DNA from: Gammaproteobacteria bacterium
GTDB lineage: Bacteria > Pseudomonadota > Gammaproteobacteria > UBA6429 > Thiohalophilaceae
NCBI GenBank assembly: GCA_029882235.1
Contig: JAOULB010000035.1
Location: 1 to 10,990 of the forward strand
Direction: 5' to 3'
Length of the DNA: 10,990 nucleotides
The notes beneath the pieces were generated by a model. That model did no database searches, was not told where the DNA came from, and saw nothing but the letters and a program-made list of their open reading frames with translations. Below, piece by piece: positions 1-6,966 of this stretch; the stretch's first letter is position 1, and each line of letters starts with the position of its first letter. The position numbers and the translations under genes are program-made.

Positions 1-169
1 CAGCATTCGTAAGGATGCTGACGAAGGTAAGCCGACAGTTGTGGCCGACCCTGATGGTCGAGTGGCTCAAATTTATCGTGATATTGCCCGTCGTGTTGCG
101 GCCAAGCTGGCTTTACAACAGAAAGATTTTTCGGCTTCGTTCCCGAAAATCGTTATTCAAAACAATTAA
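1..169 (+). CDS. mrp: Mrp/ApbC-type Fe-S cluster carrier ATPase, C-terminal end (5' partial)
   Basis: Only the last 55 codons are present; the reading frame begins at base 2 and ends with TAA at 167-169. The peptide has a GKPTVVADPDGRVAQIYRDI stretch followed by an alanine-rich helix, which resembles the C-terminal end of Mrp/ApbC (Nbp35-like) P-loop proteins. These carry and deliver iron-sulfur clusters in the cytoplasm. The Walker A motif and the CxxC pair lie upstream of the window, so the assignment rests on this tail and on the neighbour: mrp followed by dcd is a common order in gammaproteobacteria. A good terminator follows 28 bases after the stop. The family call is fairly secure; activity cannot be judged from this fragment. 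Confidence 0.8.
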   Translation, partial: SIRKDADEGKPTVVADPDGRVAQIYRDIARRVAAKLALQQKDFSASFPKIVIQNN

Positions 170-197
170 TATTTGCGAAGTTGCGGATATCAACAAG

Positions 198-224
198 GGC
201 GTCGCTATCAGCGGCGCCTTTTTT
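198..224 (+). terminator. Intrinsic terminator after mrp
   Basis: An 8-bp GC-rich stem (198-205 pairing with 211-218, including one G-T pair) closes a 5-base loop and is followed directly by six T residues (219-224). It ends the mrp transcript before dcd, so dcd needs its own promoter or readthrough. Confidence 0.88.
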
Positions 225-261
225 GTTTTAAAATAGCGACCGTTTTCACAGGGGTGATGGG

Positions 262-828
262 ATGAGTATTAAATCAGATAAATGGATCCGTCGCATGGCG
301 GATGAGCAGAGCATGATTGAGCCATTTGAATCGGGTCAGGTTCGAGAAAATGGTAGTGGTCGAATCGTATCCTATGGGACATCCAGTTATGGCTACGATG
401 TTCGCTGTGCTGATGAGTTCAAGATCTTCACCAATATCAACTCAGCTGTGGTTGATCCAAAGGATTTTTCCGAACACAGTTTTGTCGATTTCAAAGGCGA
501 CGTCTGTATTATTCCTCCCAATTCATTTGCACTGGCGCGTACAGTCGAATATTTTCGTATCCCACGCAGTGTGTTGACAGTTTGCCTGGGCAAATCAACC
601 TATGCACGCTGCGGTATTATTGTGAATGTCACACCGCTTGAACCGGAGTGGGAAGGTCACGTGACTTTAGAATTCTCAAACACGACACCATTACCTGCAA
701 AGATTTATGCGAATGAAGGTGTGGCACAAATGCTGTTTTTTGAGTCCGATGAAGTCTGTGAAACATCGTATAAAGATCGTGGTGGCAAGTATCAGGGTCA
801 GGAAGGCGTGACTCTGCCGAAAACCTGA
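262..828 (+). CDS. dcd: dCTP deaminase
   Basis: Dcd deaminates dCTP to dUTP plus ammonia, feeding dUMP and then dTMP synthesis in the cytoplasm. The 188-residue product has the full family length. Visible motifs are GKSTYARCG at 110-118 (S112 and R116 correspond to the catalytic Ser and Arg of the family), the VTPLEPEWEGHVTLEFSN core at 123-140 with the catalytic Glu at 137, and a C-terminal YKDRGGKYQGQEGVTLP segment that closes over the nucleotide. This is the Pseudomonas-like form of the enzyme rather than the E. coli sequence type. The ATG start is preceded by a purine-rich GGGG (251-254) with 7 bases between. Only 37 bases separate it from the mrp terminator; a TAAAAT at 229-234 could be a -10 element but has no good -35. 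Its TGA stop abuts the stop of the opposing DUF3108 gene. Confidence 0.96.
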   Translation: MSIKSDKWIRRMADEQSMIEPFESGQVRENGSGRIVSYGTSSYGYDVRCADEFKIFTNINSAVVDPKDFSEHSFVDFKGDVCIIPPNSFALARTVEYFRIPRSVLTVCLGKSTYARCGIIVNVTPLEPEWEGHVTLEFSNTTPLPAKIYANEGVAQMLFFESDEVCETSYKDRGGKYQGQEGVTLPKT

Positions 829-1575
829 TTAGAATTCCTCTTCACCCTTCACATGGATAGAGATGGGTTTACCATCGAGTTCACGTAAACGCATAGTGAC
901 CTTGTCGCCATCATGTTCTGTTTTCTGGATGATAACAGGCAGATAATTCAAATCAGGTGCAAACCAGAAGCTAAACCAGTAGCGACTGTTATTGCGCTCC
1001 TGTTCCAGTCGAATCGTTTTCAGCTTACCTTGCGATGTTTTAAGATTTTGTGTGCCCGCGGTTGTTATTACGAACTGTTTTACACGTTTGTGATTTACAA
1101 CGATAAAATCGAATTTTTTCTGTTGTTGCGCGAGCCCCTGACTTAAAGCCAATTGCAAACTCAACAGGTCATGACTATTTGCGGCCAGATCTACCTTGTC
1201 TGGTATGGCAGAATGATTGAGACGTTTATTCTTCCAGTCGAACTCAACTTTAATTTGTTTGCCCTTTTTTCCATCGGTTTTTTTATATTCATAGCGTAGT
1301 GGCCGAAGCACATTATTCTTGAGTTGAATTGTGCTTTCTTCAGTAAGAATATCCGAAACAAATAAAGCAACGATGCCTTCTGCAATGGTTGTCGATTTGA
1401 ATGTCAGTGTGTCAGGGGGGGTAAGGCTTAATTCTTTTTTTACTACGCCTAAGGCCATACCATTTCGATCGACGTTATAGTGGGCGGAAAACCCATTAAG
1501 TAATGGATTAGCATGAGAACTGGTGTAGGCGCTGATTGTCAGCAGGGCTGCAATAAAAACTCGATTCATAGGCAT
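829..1575 (-). CDS. DUF3108 family secreted protein
   Basis: The 248-residue product has an N-terminal signal peptide (basic start, hydrophobic stretch about residues 5-17, likely cleavage after SHA at 20-22), so it is probably periplasmic. The mature part resembles the DUF3108 family: FSAHYNVDRNGMALG near the start, an EYKKTDGKKGKQIKVEFDW strand region, and a WFAPDLNYLPVII block near the end. I recall this family as a beta-rich protein often found just after purN; its function is not known to me. It starts 38 bases after purN and is probably cotranscribed as the last gene of a purM-purN operon. Two starts are possible, ATG at 1575 or ATG two codons later; neither has a strong Shine-Dalgarno sequence. 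No terminator is visible before dcd, which it meets with zero spacing. Confidence 0.8.
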   Translation of the reverse strand: MPMNRVFIAALLTISAYTSSHANPLLNGFSAHYNVDRNGMALGVVKKELSLTPPDTLTFKSTTIAEGIVALFVSDILTEESTIQLKNNVLRPLRYEYKKTDGKKGKQIKVEFDWKNKRLNHSAIPDKVDLAANSHDLLSLQLALSQGLAQQQKKFDFIVVNHKRVKQFVITTAGTQNLKTSQGKLKTIRLEQERNNSRYWFSFWFAPDLNYLPVIIQKTEHDGDKVTMRLRELDGKPISIHVKGEEEF

Positions 1576-1613
1576 AAAGTGTAACAGCCCAGATGCAGTT
1601 AGCCAGTTAGATT

Positions 1614-2282
1614 TTAGGGTGTGTCCGACAATATCCGGTCTGCGTCAGTGATGGGTTGATTATCCAGCTCAACAATATTGTTATTTAAGCCTAATCTTTT
1701 CTCGGCATACCATTTTACCGCGAGTGGATAAATCTGATGTTCTACGCCATGCACTTTCTGGGCAAGGCTATCGGGTGTTTCATTTTTTTCTATCGGAACG
1801 GGCGCCTGAATAATAATCGGTCCGCTATCAAGTTCCGGGATCACAAAATGAACTGTAGCGCCGTGCTCCTTTTCACCGGCATCGATGGCGCGTTGATGTG
1901 TATTCAGGCCTTTAAATTTTGGCAATAAGGAGGGATGAATATTCATCATTCTGCCCATGTAATGCGCGACAAAGTGATCACTGAGAATGCGCATAAAACC
2001 GGCCAGCACAATCAGGTCGGGTTGGTATTGATCAATGATGTTGATCAGGGCCTGATCATAGTCTTCACGCGAACTAAAACCCTTATAGGCTAAAACCTCG
2101 GTCGCGATGTTCGCATTTCTGGCACGCGTCAGACCATAGGCCTCGGCCTGATCGCTAACAACAGCCGCGATTTTAGCGGGAATAGTTTTGTTATTGATAT
2201 TGTCGATGATCGCCTGCAGGTTACTGCCACTACCCGAGATCAGGACAACGACTTTGCACAAAGTCTCGGCCGAATCAGTCAT
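1614..2282 (-). CDS. purN: Phosphoribosylglycinamide formyltransferase (GAR transformylase)
   Basis: PurN transfers a formyl group from 10-formyltetrahydrofolate to glycinamide ribonucleotide, the third step of de novo purine synthesis. The 222-residue product has the SGSGSNLQAI phosphate-binding loop at 16-25, the MNIHPSLLPKFKG block at 113-125 and the LDSGPIIIQ block at 151-159. The catalytic triad of the family is present as N114, H116 and D152, matching N106, H108 and D144 of the E. coli enzyme. Its ATG lies one base past the purM stop and no clear Shine-Dalgarno is seen, so translation is probably coupled to purM. The C-terminal extension of about 15 residues after the conserved domain looks ordinary. 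Confidence 0.96.
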   Translation of the reverse strand: MTDSAETLCKVVVLISGSGSNLQAIIDNINNKTIPAKIAAVVSDQAEAYGLTRARNANIATEVLAYKGFSSREDYDQALINIIDQYQPDLIVLAGFMRILSDHFVAHYMGRMMNIHPSLLPKFKGLNTHQRAIDAGEKEHGATVHFVIPELDSGPIIIQAPVPIEKNETPDSLAQKVHGVEHQIYPLAVKWYAEKRLGLNNNIVELDNQPITDADRILSDTP

Positions 2283-2283
2283 G

Positions 2284-3348
2284 CTAGCGAATCAGGACTT
2301 GCTCAGCCGAGTCAGTTTTTTCGATATGTCCAATTTTCCAGGCATCGACCTGATGTTGTTTCAGGATCGATAAGGCCTGTTCAGCATCGGCTTCCGCAAT
2401 TACCACCACCATGCCGATACCACAGTTAAAGGTGCGATACATTTCCTGTTGCTCAACATTACCCTGTTGCTGCAACCATTTGAAAATTTCGGGTGTCTCC
2501 CAGCTGTCCTTGTCGATAACCGCAGCACTCGTGGCGGGCAGGACGCGTGGAATATTCTCGAGTAGGCCACCCCCGGTGATATGGGCCATGGCATGAACAT
2601 CGGTTTGAGCAATCACGTCCAGCAGTGGTTTGATATAAATTCGGGTTGGCGCAAGCAGGCATTCGCCCAGTGTTGAGCCATTAAATTCCTGTGATAAATC
2701 TGCGCCAGACACATCAATGATTTTGCGAATCAGTGAATAACCGTTTGAGTGCGGGCCGCTGGAACCCAGACCAATAAGCAGGTCACCATCACTGACTTTT
2801 TCTCCGGTAATGATGTTACTTTTATCAACCACGCCAACGCAGAAACCGGCCATATCATAGTCACCGGCCTGATACATGCCGGGCATTTCCGCCGTTTCAC
2901 CGCCAACTAGTGCGGCACCGGCCTGGACACAGCCCTCGGCAATGCCTTTGACTACATCCGCAGCGGCATCTACATCAAGCTTGCCACTGGCATAGTAATC
3001 AAGGAAAAACAGGGGTTCAGCACCCTGGACGATCAGGTCATTCACACACATGGCCACCAGGTCGATGCCGACCGTATCATGTTTGCCCATTTCAATGGCC
3101 AGTTTCAGCTTGGTGCCAACACCATCGGTGCCTGCTACCAGAACGGGCTCTTTGTATTTATCCAGCGGCAGCTGAAACAGGGCACCAAAACCACCAAGCT
3201 GATCAAGAACTTCTGGTCGCTTGGTGCGCGCCGCATGGGGTTTAATCCGCTCAACCAGTTCATTACCAGCATCGATGTCTACACCGGCATCACGGTAACT
3301 TAAGGACTGATTAGACTTATTACTGGGGGAATTGCCTTTTTGGGCCAC
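2284..3348 (-). CDS. purM: Phosphoribosylformylglycinamidine cyclo-ligase (AIR synthetase)
   Basis: PurM closes the imidazole ring, turning FGAM into aminoimidazole ribonucleotide with ATP, the fifth step of purine synthesis. Conserved blocks are LSYRDAGVDIDAGN near the N-terminus, GTDGVGTKLKLA at 73-84, CVNDLIVQGAEPLFFLDYYA at 101-120, GGETAEMPGMY at 149-159, and GSSGPHSNGYSL and HITGGGLLENIPRVLP further on. I chose the GTG at 3348-3346 as the start: it has a GGAG six bases upstream and gives 354 residues, close to the usual length. An upstream ATG at 3408 would add 20 residues with no conserved N-terminal match. It is the first gene of the purM-purN-DUF3108 operon. No PurR-like operator was recognised upstream. 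Confidence 0.95.
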   Translation of the reverse strand: MAQKGNSPSNKSNQSLSYRDAGVDIDAGNELVERIKPHAARTKRPEVLDQLGGFGALFQLPLDKYKEPVLVAGTDGVGTKLKLAIEMGKHDTVGIDLVAMCVNDLIVQGAEPLFFLDYYASGKLDVDAAADVVKGIAEGCVQAGAALVGGETAEMPGMYQAGDYDMAGFCVGVVDKSNIITGEKVSDGDLLIGLGSSGPHSNGYSLIRKIIDVSGADLSQEFNGSTLGECLLAPTRIYIKPLLDVIAQTDVHAMAHITGGGLLENIPRVLPATSAAVIDKDSWETPEIFKWLQQQGNVEQQEMYRTFNCGIGMVVVIAEADAEQALSILKQHQVDAWKIGHIEKTDSAEQVLIR

Positions 3349-3354
3349 AAATAA

Positions 3355-3358
3355 CTCC
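3355..3358 (-). promoter_or_regulatory. Shine-Dalgarno that fixes the purM GTG start
   Basis: GGAG on the minus strand with a 6-base spacer to the GTG at 3348-3346. This spacing is ideal and decides the start against the in-frame ATG at 3408. Confidence 0.75.
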
Positions 3359-3360
3359 AC

Positions 3361-3540
3361 TAAACAGAAAGATGGGGCTGAAAGATGGGCGCATGACCTC
3401 GACATCATTCAGTGCATAATATAATGTTGATAGATACCACGCCTTCGAGCGGCCCATAGTTTACCAATTCGGTGGATGACGGGGAAATTAAAAAAGCTAA
3501 AATAAAGAAAATATTAGAATTTCGACAGTACAGGACGCCC
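3361..3540. promoter_or_regulatory. Divergent promoter region between purM and the DUF2066 gene
   Basis: The 199 bases between the two divergent starts must drive both operons. On the minus strand TATATT (3423-3418) and the overlapping TATTAT (3421-3416) each match the -10 consensus at five of six positions, but no good -35 stands at the right distance. On the plus strand TAGAAT at 3515-3520 is a -10 candidate lying at the end of an A-rich tract (about 3484-3520), again without a good -35. No operator dyad stands out. Promoter presence is inferred from gene orientation; the exact boxes are weak guesses. Confidence 0.4.
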
Positions 3541-3547
3541 AATCTCG

Positions 3548-4648
3548 ATGACCTTAATTAATCGCTTTTGCTCATATTTGCCGCTGGCATTTCTACTACT
3601 GAATCCAGCTCATGCCGAGGTTGTGAAAGATCTGTATGAAGCCATTATCCCGGTAGAAAATCAGAGTAAGGAAACACGCCAGGAAGCGCTGCGCGAAGGG
3701 CTTGTTCAGGTCTTAATCAAAGTTTCGGGCAGCACAAAGCTGATTTTAGGCGAAGATCCCGTGGTCGAAATGGCGCTGGAACGACCCAACACCTTTATTC
3801 AGCAATTTCGTTATCGCTCGGTTCAGGCTCGCACACTGAGTTCGACCCAGTCCAGACGCACCGAGCGAGTTTTATGGATCAAGTTTGATGAAAAGGCCGT
3901 CAATAAGCTGCTACGCAATAATGGTCAGGCGGTCTGGGGCCGAACCCGCCCAACGACCCTGGCATGGGTCGTGGTTGCCGATAAGGGCGAGCGTAAACTC
4001 CTGAACGCCAAGGACAAACATGCTGCGATTGAAGTCATCGAAAATTATGCCAAAGAGCGCGGTCTGCCGATTAAATTCCCACTGATGGATCTGACTGATA
4101 GAAGCAAGGTCAGCCTGAGTGATATCTGGGGAAATTTTGAAGGCCCAATTTTACAGGCCTCCGAACGCTATCGTCCTGAAGCTGTATTGGTCGGGCGACT
4201 GTACAAAGGAGTCAGTGGCTCCTGGACGGCGCGATGGAGTATTTATCAGGATGGACGCCGTGAAGATGCCGATATGGATGGCGAACAATTAACCGATGCC
4301 ATTAACCCGGTCATTGGTCGAACTGCCGAGGTGCTCAAAGAACGGTTTGCTGTTGTGGCCACCGAAGAGAGTACCAATGATGTCATTCTCGAGGTTAAGG
4401 GTGTCGCAACCCTGGCGCAATACAATAAGGTGGTTAATTATCTTAATTCCCTGACGGTTGTTTCAAAGGTGCAGCCCTATAAGGTTGCCAGTAACTCAGC
4501 AGGATTTCGTTTAACTACTCAAAGTGGTCGTCTCGATGTGGCCCAGGCCGTTGAGCTGGGGCGTATGTTAACGGTGAGTCCACACCCAGTACAATTGGGC
4601 GAGACCAAAACTCTCCAGCCTGATCTTGTCTATCAGTTAAAACAGTGA
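3548..4648 (+). CDS. DUF2066 family secreted protein
   Basis: The 366-residue product opens with a signal peptide (hydrophobic residues about 10-19, likely cleavage after AHA at 21-23), so the mature protein is probably periplasmic or envelope-bound. The next part, EVVKDLYEAIIPVENQS followed by RQEALREGLVQVLIKVSG, is typical of the DUF2066 family as I recall it, and the middle has FQQ/FRYRS-like and RPTTLAWVVV segments. The function is not known. It is the first gene of a four-gene operon and overlaps the next gene by four bases (GTGA). An AGGA at 3532-3535 lies 12 bases from the ATG, somewhat far for a ribosome binding site. The DUF2066 gene standing between purM and the Hda gene matches the arrangement in Pseudomonas, which supports the family call. 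Confidence 0.82.
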   Translation: MTLINRFCSYLPLAFLLLNPAHAEVVKDLYEAIIPVENQSKETRQEALREGLVQVLIKVSGSTKLILGEDPVVEMALERPNTFIQQFRYRSVQARTLSSTQSRRTERVLWIKFDEKAVNKLLRNNGQAVWGRTRPTTLAWVVVADKGERKLLNAKDKHAAIEVIENYAKERGLPIKFPLMDLTDRSKVSLSDIWGNFEGPILQASERYRPEAVLVGRLYKGVSGSWTARWSIYQDGRREDADMDGEQLTDAINPVIGRTAEVLKERFAVVATEESTNDVILEVKGVATLAQYNKVVNYLNSLTVVSKVQPYKVASNSAGFRLTTQSGRLDVAQAVELGRMLTVSPHPVQLGETKTLQPDLVYQLKQ

Positions 4649-5220
4649 AAAAGAGTGATATTCCCAATCTAATTAGTATCCTGAGAATACTGCTGGTTGG
4701 GCCAACGGTTTATCTGCTGGTGCAGGAACAGTATGCAGTGGCATTGGCTGTATTTTTTATCGCCGGTATTTCTGATGTTGCCGATGGTTTTCTGGCCCGG
4801 TATTTCAACTGGCAAAGCCGACTTGGTGCCATTCTTGATCCTATTGGTGATAAGTTACTCATGGTCAGTTGTTTTCTAACCTTGGGCTGGTTAGGTCAGG
4901 TTCCTGTGTTGCTGGTAATTCTGGTGATTGCACGTGATTTGATTATTGTCATTGGTGCAATTAGTTACCATGTCTTGATTGAAGAAGTCTCAATAGAACC
5001 TGTCCGCATTAGCAAGTTGAATACAGCGATGCAGATTTTACTGGTAATTGTTATGATATTTGCCAATACGCAACTGCCATTATCAAATTTATTGCAACAA
5101 CCGATACTCGATGCACTTATCTATATTGTTTATGCAACAACAATCGCAAGTGGTATCGTCTATGTATGGATGTGGGGGCAACGCGCCAGACGTACAAACA
5201 ATAACAGGGACACTTCATGA
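4645..5220 (+). CDS. CDP-alcohol phosphatidyltransferase family membrane enzyme
   Basis: This family joins a phosphatidyl group from CDP-diacylglycerol to an alcohol at the inner membrane. The 191-residue product carries the complete signature D-x2-D-G-x2-A-R-x8-G-x3-D-x3-D: D44, D47, G48, A51, R52, G61, D65 and D69, which bind the metal and the CDP moiety. About five or six membrane segments are visible (roughly 12-26, 31-43, 70-82, 86-107, 127-141, 156-176). The N-terminus (IPNLISILRI) and IARDLIIV at 95-102 recall PgsA-type phosphatidylglycerophosphate synthases, but the alcohol substrate cannot be fixed from sequence alone; it could be a PgsA paralogue or a cardiolipin synthase-like enzyme. 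It starts with GTG inside the stop of the DUF2066 gene and overlaps perM by four bases, so translational coupling is likely. Confidence 0.9.
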   Translation: MKKSDIPNLISILRILLVGPTVYLLVQEQYAVALAVFFIAGISDVADGFLARYFNWQSRLGAILDPIGDKLLMVSCFLTLGWLGQVPVLLVILVIARDLIIVIGAISYHVLIEEVSIEPVRISKLNTAMQILLVIVMIFANTQLPLSNLLQQPILDALIYIVYATTIASGIVYVWMWGQRARRTNNNRDTS

Positions 5221-6275
5221 GTAATTCAGGTAAATGGATGGTACTGGCCGCGATTGTCGGTGTTGGTATTCTGATCTATTTATTATCACCGGTGTTAACG
5301 CCATTCCTCATTGCTGCGGTGTTGGCCTATATTGGTGATCCACTAGTTGATCGACTTGAAGCAGTAAAAGTGCCACGCACAGCGGCGGTTGCGTTGGTAT
5401 TTACTGGTCTGACCTTATCCGTTTTGATTGCCCTGATCATTCTGGTGCCGATGATCGAACGACAACTGACAACATTTGCTCAGAAGCTGCCGCTCTATCT
5501 TGATAAAGTGCAAACAAATTTTATTCCATGGTTATCGCAGAAACTGGGTCTGGTTGACTCTGGCTTTAATGTCGAAACAATAAAACAATCCATTCAATCT
5601 TACTGGCAGTCAGCAGGTGGTTTCGCCAGTAAGATGATGGCTTCAGTCACTCGCTCTGGCCTGGTGCTGGCCGGCTGGTTAGCCAATCTTGTTTTGATCC
5701 CTGTGGTTACTTTTTATTTACTGCGCGACTGGGATCATATCGTTGCCAGAGTCAATGAACTTGTTCCGCGTCAATCGCAACCCATCGTTGCGCGACTGGC
5801 AAAAGAATCAGATGAGGTCCTTGGTGCATTTCTCCGTGGGCAAATGCTTGTGATGATCGCACTGGCAACGATCTATGCTGTTGGCCTGAGTATTATCGGG
5901 CTCGACCTGGGTATTCTTATTGGCCTGTTGGCAGGGATCATCAGTTTTGTGCCTTATCTTGGTTTTATCGTTGGTATTGTGCTCGCAGGTCTTGCGGCAA
6001 TCATGCAGTTTGGTGATGCATCGAATCTGATCTATGTCATTATTGTGTTTGGTATTGGTCAGGCGATTGAAGGGATGTTGTTAACGCCCTTGTTGGTTGG
6101 TGATCGCATTGGTCTACATCCAGTTGCGGTAATTTTTGCGGTGTTGGCAGGTGGACAGTTATTTGGTTTTGTCGGAGTGCTACTGGCCTTACCTGTCGCG
6201 GCCGTGATTGCTGTGATATTGCGATATCTACACGAACGCTATAAAGCAAGCGAACTTTATTCAAGTCAGTCTTAA
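5217..6275 (+). CDS. perM: PerM/AI-2E exporter superfamily membrane protein
   Basis: The 352-residue product is close to the usual length of this family (E. coli PerM is about 353). It begins with two hydrophobic segments (about 7-22 and 26-38), a third at 56-79, a soluble loop of about 65 residues with amphipathic character, then a segment ending in the family hallmark FYLLRDWD at 166-173. The C-terminal half has several more membrane spans and the conserved block GQAIEGMLLTPLLVGDRIGL at 281-300 followed by HPVAVIFAVLAGGQLFGFVG. Members have been linked to export of autoinducer-2 or to Na+/H+ exchange, but the substrate here is unknown. Its ATG overlaps the upstream stop (ATGA) and has AGGGA six bases ahead. 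In E. coli perM also lies near hda, which supports a conserved neighbourhood. Confidence 0.92.
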   Translation: MSNSGKWMVLAAIVGVGILIYLLSPVLTPFLIAAVLAYIGDPLVDRLEAVKVPRTAAVALVFTGLTLSVLIALIILVPMIERQLTTFAQKLPLYLDKVQTNFIPWLSQKLGLVDSGFNVETIKQSIQSYWQSAGGFASKMMASVTRSGLVLAGWLANLVLIPVVTFYLLRDWDHIVARVNELVPRQSQPIVARLAKESDEVLGAFLRGQMLVMIALATIYAVGLSIIGLDLGILIGLLAGIISFVPYLGFIVGIVLAGLAAIMQFGDASNLIYVIIVFGIGQAIEGMLLTPLLVGDRIGLHPVAVIFAVLAGGQLFGFVGVLLALPVAAVIAVILRYLHERYKASELYSSQS

Positions 6276-6285
6276 AGTATTCACC

Positions 6286-6966
6286 ATGCCTGGTTTTCAA
6301 CAACTACCTCTTGCTCTGCAGTTGCGTGAGACTGCAACCTTCGATAATTTCGTTGCCTCGGGTAATGAACAGCTAGTACATGCCTTAACCGATCTGGATG
6401 AAAAATATATTTTTATCTGGGGTGAAGAATCAACGGGTAAAAGTCACCTGCTTCAGGCGCTGTGTCATCAGGCCACTCAGCAATCACAAACCACCGCCTA
6501 TATTCCATTTGGACACACAGATATCAGCCACCCGGATATATTGATGGGCCTGGAAAATATGCATCTGGTGTGTCTGGATGATGTGCACTGGTGTGCAGGC
6601 AAGGATGATTGGGAGTTGGCTCTGTTTAATCTGTTCAATGCAGTTCGCGAGGCAAAAACGCGTTTAATTATTACCGCCAGGGCGGCGCCGAATCATTTGA
6701 ATATAAAACTGGCCGATCTGGTGTCGCGCCTGAACTGGGGGGCGGTGTTTCAGATTAATTTATTAAATGATATCGATAAAATAAAAGTCCTGCAGGAGCG
6801 AGCACAACAACAGGGCTTGGAATTATCCAGTGACGTGGCCAGTTTTTTATTAAAACGTCACCCACGTGACATGGCCAGTCTATTTAGTTTATTACAACAG
6901 CTGGATCAGGCTTCCATGGCGGCGCAACGTAAGTTAACCATTCCCTTTGTTCGTGAGTTCCTCTGA
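6286..6966 (+). CDS. hda: DnaA regulatory inactivator Hda
   Basis: Hda, bound to the DNA-loaded sliding clamp, stimulates ATP hydrolysis by DnaA and so prevents re-initiation of replication (RIDA). The 226-residue product has a clamp-binding motif QLPLAL at 6-11, then a single AAA+ domain: Walker A GEESTGKS at 46-53, Walker B LVCLDDVH at 94-101, a sensor-1-like LIITARAAP at 127-135, the arginine-finger block LVSRLNWG at 145-152 (R148, matching R153 in E. coli), and sensor 2 RHPRDM at 191-196. It has no DNA-binding domain, which separates it from DnaA. The Walker A lysine and the Walker B DD pair are canonical, unlike the E. coli protein as I recall it. It starts 10 bases after the perM stop with no good Shine-Dalgarno. 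Its last 33 bases overlap the opposing DUF2069 gene. Confidence 0.96.
   Translation: MPGFQQLPLALQLRETATFDNFVASGNEQLVHALTDLDEKYIFIWGEESTGKSHLLQALCHQATQQSQTTAYIPFGHTDISHPDILMGLENMHLVCLDDVHWCAGKDDWELALFNLFNAVREAKTRLIITARAAPNHLNIKLADLVSRLNWGAVFQINLLNDIDKIKVLQERAQQQGLELSSDVASFLLKRHPRDMASLFSLLQQLDQASMAAQRKLTIPFVREFL

Noticed and set aside
15..236. 73-codon plus-strand frame beginning with ATG near the left edge
   Set aside because: It is a shifted reading of the mrp 3' end and runs through the terminator; the mrp frame gives a recognisable protein and this one does not.
257..265. Two-codon ORF (ATG GGA TGA) overlapping the dcd start
   Set aside because: Too short to mean anything; the ATG is only seven bases from dcd's own start and arises from the purine-rich ribosome binding site.
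913..1146. Plus-strand ORF inside the DUF3108 gene
   Set aside because: Antisense shadow with no ribosome binding site, no recognisable domain and a cysteine/phenylalanine-rich composition.
2400..2662. Overlapping ORFs in other frames of purM on both strands
   Set aside because: They lie wholly inside a highly conserved gene and resemble no protein family.
3361..3400. Repeated GATGGG units near the purM start, considered as an operator
   Set aside because: Two imperfect copies of a short purine-rich word are expected by chance, and they do not match a PurR operator.
6040..6303. 87-codon minus-strand ORF over the end of perM and the start of hda
   Set aside because: It has no ribosome binding site or family resemblance, and two coupled genes on the plus strand account for the DNA.
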